A program made the translations under genes and the position numbers. A stretch of DNA of 5,453 bases. Origin: Prevotellaceae bacterium UBA2718. Its GTDB lineage: Bacteria; Bacteroidota; Bacteroidia; Bacteroidales; Bacteroidaceae. The notes beneath the pieces are model-generated. The model searched no databases. It had not been told where the DNA came from and saw only the letters and a list, made by a program, of their open reading frames with translations. Position 1 is the first letter of the stretch; the number at the start of each line of letters is the position of its first letter. Below are positions 5,187 to 5,453 of the stretch, one piece after another. The stretch is from contig DEKQ01000149.1 in assembly GCA_002353975.1 (NCBI GenBank), positions 7,975-13,427 of the forward strand, in the 5' to 3' direction.

Positions 5187-5344
5187 CGCACCTTCAAAAT
5201 CAGCGCATATTTCGGAGCACAGTCACCCACGCCCGCAAATAACGCACGAGAGAGGACGAATACTTAAAACCTTGAGTGTCAGGTGTTTGGCGCGTTTCGC
5301 GTCAAAAATCATCCACAAAAACCGTCAAAACAACCACAAAAACC
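5187..5344. other. Non-coding stretch with small dyads and direct repeats
   Basis: No reading frame here has a credible start, composition or family motif. The visible structure is a 9-bp hairpin (TTTGGCGCG at 5286-5294 with CGCGTCAAA at 5298-5306, TTT loop, one G-T wobble) and a 12-bp perfect direct repeat CCACAAAAACCG (5313-5324 and 5334-5345, period 21). GTCAAAA precedes each copy of the direct repeat, at 5301 and 5325. TCATCCACA near 5309-5317 is one base away from the DnaA-box consensus TTATCCACA. Function is unknown. Confidence 0.45.
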
Positions 5345-5348
5345 GGGG

Positions 5349-5453
5349 TAAAAGACCTGCTATTACCCCCTGAAAGACCTACTTTCACCAGGTAAAAGAC
5401 CTACTATCACGTTGTAAAAGACCTACTATTACCCCGCAAAAGACCTGCTTTTA
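5349..5453. repeat. 22-bp-period tandem array, at least five units, truncated by window edge
   Basis: The core AAAGACCT(A/G)CT recurs at 5351, 5373, 5395, 5417 and 5439, exactly 22 bp apart each time. The remainder of the unit varies around a TATTACCCC-like tail. The fifth unit runs off the window. Several units are dyads around a constant ACCT(A/G): TGAAAG-ACCTA-CTTTCA in unit 2 is perfect, unit 5 pairs AAAAG with CTTTT, and units 1 and 4 pair GTAA with TTAC across one A-A mismatch. Because 22 is not a multiple of three, this is not a protein repeat. There are no unique spacers, so it is not a CRISPR array. Protein-binding iterons or a multicopy intergenic repeat are the likely classes. Confidence 0.85.

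Noticed and set aside
5286..5306. Intrinsic terminator at the GC hairpin
   Set aside because: Neither strand has a T-run directly after the stem.
5077..5373. A 98-codon plus-strand open frame in the right intergenic region
   Set aside because: It reads through the 17-bp hairpin and into the 22-bp array, is full of Lys/His/Arg from A-rich repeats, and has no promoter or family motif.
5349..5453. CRISPR array
   Set aside because: Units are contiguous at 22 bp with drifting sequence and no unique spacers of about 30 bp, and no cas gene is visible.

Overview
The window looks like a chromosomal segment of a Bacteroidota bacterium, most likely Prevotella-like. The evidence is two copies of the Bacteroidota promoter architecture (TTG, exactly 20 bp, then TAnnTTTG), no Shine-Dalgarno sequence in front of the large genes, a secreted family-9 pectate lyase with a beta-rich C-terminal tail of the kind common in this phylum, and A/T-rich intergenic DNA full of small repeats. 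The genus is an inference.

Layout, left to right. Positions 1-119 hold the C-terminal end of an unrecognised plus-strand gene. After 23 bp comes a complete plus-strand PL9 pectate lyase (143-2536), whose calcium-binding aspartates and catalytic lysine can be placed by motif. A long imperfect hairpin (2563-2617) follows. Next is a compact stand-alone plus-strand transcription unit that large-ORF calling misses. It has two 16-bp dyads, a textbook promoter (2719-2749), a leader of about 116 nt, a strong Shine-Dalgarno sequence, a 24-codon ORF (2872-2946) and a 12-bp terminator hairpin with seven Ts (3045-3095). That terminator lies between this unit and the convergent minus-strand genes.

On the minus strand, a TrmH/SpoU-family RNA methyltransferase (3119-3913, TTG start) lies 109 bp downstream of a UPF0104/LPG-synthase-TM-type membrane protein (4023-5006). 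The gap between them holds a GC-rich inverted-repeat element bracketed by 7-bp direct repeats. The membrane-protein gene has its own promoter (5023-5053), which predicts an almost leaderless mRNA.

Positions 5054-5453 contain no convincing gene but are dense in structure. They hold heptad repeats, a perfect 17-bp hairpin with competing alternative pairings, a GC-rich 9-bp hairpin, a 12-bp direct repeat, and at least five units of an exact 22-bp-period tandem array that continues past the window edge. Several array units are themselves small dyads with a constant ACCT(A/G) centre, and one unit carries a compensatory base-pair change.

The pectate lyase would supply extracellular pectin breakdown. 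The methyltransferase and membrane protein are housekeeping-type genes with no evident functional link to it. The parts least explained by known families are the small-peptide/RNA unit at 2666-3095 and the repeat field at 5137-5453.
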